A stretch of 64,000 nt of DNA from Geodermatophilus nigrescens. Its GTDB lineage: Bacteria > Actinomycetota > Actinomycetes > Mycobacteriales > Geodermatophilaceae. This document shows positions 62,346-64,000 of the stretch, in pieces. The stretch covers positions 1,178,001-1,242,000 of the forward strand of contig NZ_FQVX01000001.1 of the NCBI RefSeq assembly GCF_900129495.1, in the 5' to 3' direction. Made by a program: the position numbers and the translations under genes. Position 1 is the first letter of the stretch; each line of letters starts with the position of its first letter. The notes under the pieces were generated by a model. That model saw nothing but the letters and a program-made list of their open reading frames with translations, ran no database searches and was not told the DNA's origin.

Positions 62346-64000
62346 GCCGCGGGAGGACGCCCGCCCGGTCCCGGGGCTGCCGCTGGTCGTCCTCGCGACG
62401 CTGGCGGTCCTGGTCACCGCGGCCGACACCTACGTCGTCGTCCTGGCGCTGCCCGACATCCTCGCCGGGGTCGGCGTCGGCATCGACGAGCTGCAGCGGG
62501 CGACGCCGATCATCGGCGGCTTCCTGCTCGGCTACACCGCCACGCTGCCGCTGCTGGGCCGGCTGGCCGACCTGCGCGGCCGCGTCCCCGTGCTGGCCGG
62601 CTGCCTGCTGCTGTTCGCCCTCGGGTCGCTGCTGACGGCGACGGCGGACGGTCTCGGGCTCGCGGTGGCCGGCCGCGGCCTGCAGGGCGTGGGTGCCGGC
62701 GGGCTCGTCCCGGCCACGCTGGCGCTGGTGGCCGACCGGTGGCCGCCGGAGCGCCGCGCGGTCCCGCTGGGCGTCGTCGGCGCGGTGCAGGAGGCGGGCG
62801 CGGTGCTCGGGCCGCTGGCCGGCGCCGCGGTGCTCGCCGTCGCCGACTGGCGCGCGGTCTTCTGGCTCAACCTGCTGCTCGGCCTGGCGCTGACCGCCGG
62901 GGTCGTCGTCACCGGGGGACGGCGGCCGGACCCCGTGGGGCTCGCGCTGCTCGCGCTGGCCGGCGCCGCGGGCGGCCTGCAGCTCGCCGAGCCGGCCGCG
63001 CTGGCCGAGGACGTCACGCTCGGGCTGGCCTGGGTGCCGCTGCTCGACGGCGTCCCGGCGACGACGCCGCTGGTGCTCGTCGCCGTCCTCGCCGGGGTCG
63101 CGCTCGGAGCGCGCAGCCTCGCCGCACCGGACGGCGCCGTGCTGCCGCTGCGCGGGGTGCCGCGGCTGGTGCGCGAGGTCGACGTCGTCGGCTCGCTGCT
63201 GGCCGTCGTCGCGCTGGGGGCGCTGGTGTGGTCCTTCGCCGCGGCCGACCCGGCCACCGAGGTCGTCGCCCACGGGCCGGTCCTGCTGCCGGTGGCCGCG
63301 GCCGCCGCCGTCGCGTTCTGGCTGCACGAGCGGCGCACGCCCGACCCGGTGCTGCCCCTGGGGGCGCTGCGCCCGGCCGGCGCCTGGGGCGCGCTGCTGG
63401 TCAACCTGCTGGTCGGCGTGGCGCTGGTGGCCGCGCTGGTCGACGTGCCGCTGTTCGCCCGCGCCACCACCACGCCCGGCGACCAGCTGGGCGCGGCACT
63501 GGTGCTGCTGCGGCTGCTGGTCGCGGTCCCGGTGGGCGCGGTGGCCGGCGGGTGGCTGTGCCGGCGGGTGGCGTCCCGGCTGGTCGCCGCGGCCGGCATG
63601 GCGCTGGCCGCGCTGGCACTGTGGGCGATGACCGGCTGGGGCGAGACCTCGCTGGACTCGTGGACCTCGACCGTCGTGCTGCTCGCCGCGGGTCTCGGCT
63701 TCGGCCTGGCGATCGCGCCGGTCAACGCGGTGCTGCTCGCCGTCACCGGGCCGGAGGTGCACGGCAGTGCCAGCGCGCTCGCCGTCGTCGCCCGGACCGT
63801 GGGGATGCTGGTCGGGCTGTCGCTGCTGACCGCCGTCGCGCTGCGGAGGTTCACCGCCGAGGTCGAGGCGATCGGCTCGCCGCTCACCGTCTGCCCCGAC
63901 ACCCCGGCCGACTGCCCCGCGTACGACGCCGCCGCGAACGCCGCCGTCCTCACCCAGCTGCACACGGTCTTCGCCGGCGCCGCGGTCGCCGCGGGACTCG
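62314..64000 (+). CDS. MFS exporter, P55-like (C-terminus beyond window)
   Basis: At least 562 residues, still open at the window end. The first helix is LVVLATLAVLVTAADTYVVVLALPDI, and motif A appears as GRLADLRGRVPVLAG; GRGLQGVGAGGLVPATLALV and GAVQEAGAVLGPLAGAAV are typical of the DHA2/14-helix group. It is the counterpart of M. tuberculosis Rv1410c (P55), which with LprG moves triacylglycerides and some drugs. ATG 62314 lies 32 bp inside the lprG frame, giving an overlap of the two genes; the next in-frame start codons fall inside helix 1. Confidence 0.9.
   Translation, partial: MSRSPHRQSAEPREDARPVPGLPLVVLATLAVLVTAADTYVVVLALPDILAGVGVGIDELQRATPIIGGFLLGYTATLPLLGRLADLRGRVPVLAGCLLLFALGSLLTATADGLGLAVAGRGLQGVGAGGLVPATLALVADRWPPERRAVPLGVVGAVQEAGAVLGPLAGAAVLAVADWRAVFWLNLLLGLALTAGVVVTGGRRPDPVGLALLALAGAAGGLQLAEPAALAEDVTLGLAWVPLLDGVPATTPLVLVAVLAGVALGARSLAAPDGAVLPLRGVPRLVREVDVVGSLLAVVALGALVWSFAAADPATEVVAHGPVLLPVAAAAAVAFWLHERRTPDPVLPLGALRPAGAWGALLVNLLVGVALVAALVDVPLFARATTTPGDQLGAALVLLRLLVAVPVGAVAGGWLCRRVASRLVAAAGMALAALALWAMTGWGETSLDSWTSTVVLLAAGLGFGLAIAPVNAVLLAVTGPEVHGSASALAVVARTVGMLVGLSLLTAVALRRFTAEVEAIGSPLTVCPDTPADCPAYDAAANAAVLTQLHTVFAGAAVAAGL

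Overview
The window is about 75% GC and almost fully coding, with GTG starts, ATGA/GTGA start-stop overlaps and short gaps, as expected of an actinomycete. The order clpP1-clpP2-clpX, valS-folC-DUF4233-ndk, rne-rplU-rpmA-obgE-proB, proA-MoxR-VWA, nadD-rsfS-phosphatase-degV-comEA-comEC-holA-(rpsT)-lepA and lprG-p55 matches the order I recall for the equivalent Mycobacterium tuberculosis region, with lineage-specific genes inserted between blocks. The base composition, plus zinc and copper genes, a two-component system and DUF559/DUF2236 genes, would suit Geodermatophilaceae or relatives, but family-level placement is inference.

Layout. 0-5.3 kb: a minus-strand two-component system with a lipoprotein, then a plus-strand lipoprotein and a SigG-type ECF sigma factor. 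5.4-10.8 kb: a DUF4396 membrane protein behind a CsoR-like palindrome, FAD oxidase, D-aminopeptidase, SDR, tRNA-Gly, amidase, tRNA-Pro. 10.9-15.6 kb: tig, clpP1, clpP2, clpX. 15.6-17.8 kb: a DUF559 gene bracketed by two related ~60 bp palindromes in inverted orientation, then a DUF2236 gene. 17.8-23.4 kb: valS (type 2), folC, DUF4233, an HTH/Clp-N pair with twin perfect operators, ndk. 23.4-28.4 kb: ABC exporter and a PAS-GGDEF-EAL protein. 28.5-38.8 kb: radical SAM pair, RNase E/G, L21, L27, Obg, ProB, peptide deformylase.

38.9-47.0 kb is a zinc-homeostasis district: two Zur-type palindromes (41531-41545 and 47003-47017) flank a DUF1980/permease pair, a zinc-free L31 paralogue, a small Cys-rich protein and a znuA-znuC-znuB-zur operon, interrupted by a MarR regulator and two small genes. 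47.1-64 kb: proA, a MoxR/VWA pair, nadD-rsfS-phosphatase, degV, comEA-comEC-holA, rpsT, lepA, a MOSC protein, and an lprG-p55-like lipoprotein/exporter pair cut by the window end.

Three points deserve attention. The DUF559 gene with its flanking palindromes is the best candidate for an undescribed unit. The HTH/Clp-N pair has a very legible autoregulatory promoter. comEC appears frameshifted by one base in a G5 run just before its stop. Many genes also carry a TANNNT-like hexamer 6-8 nt before the start codon and lack a Shine-Dalgarno sequence, pointing to widespread leaderless transcription.
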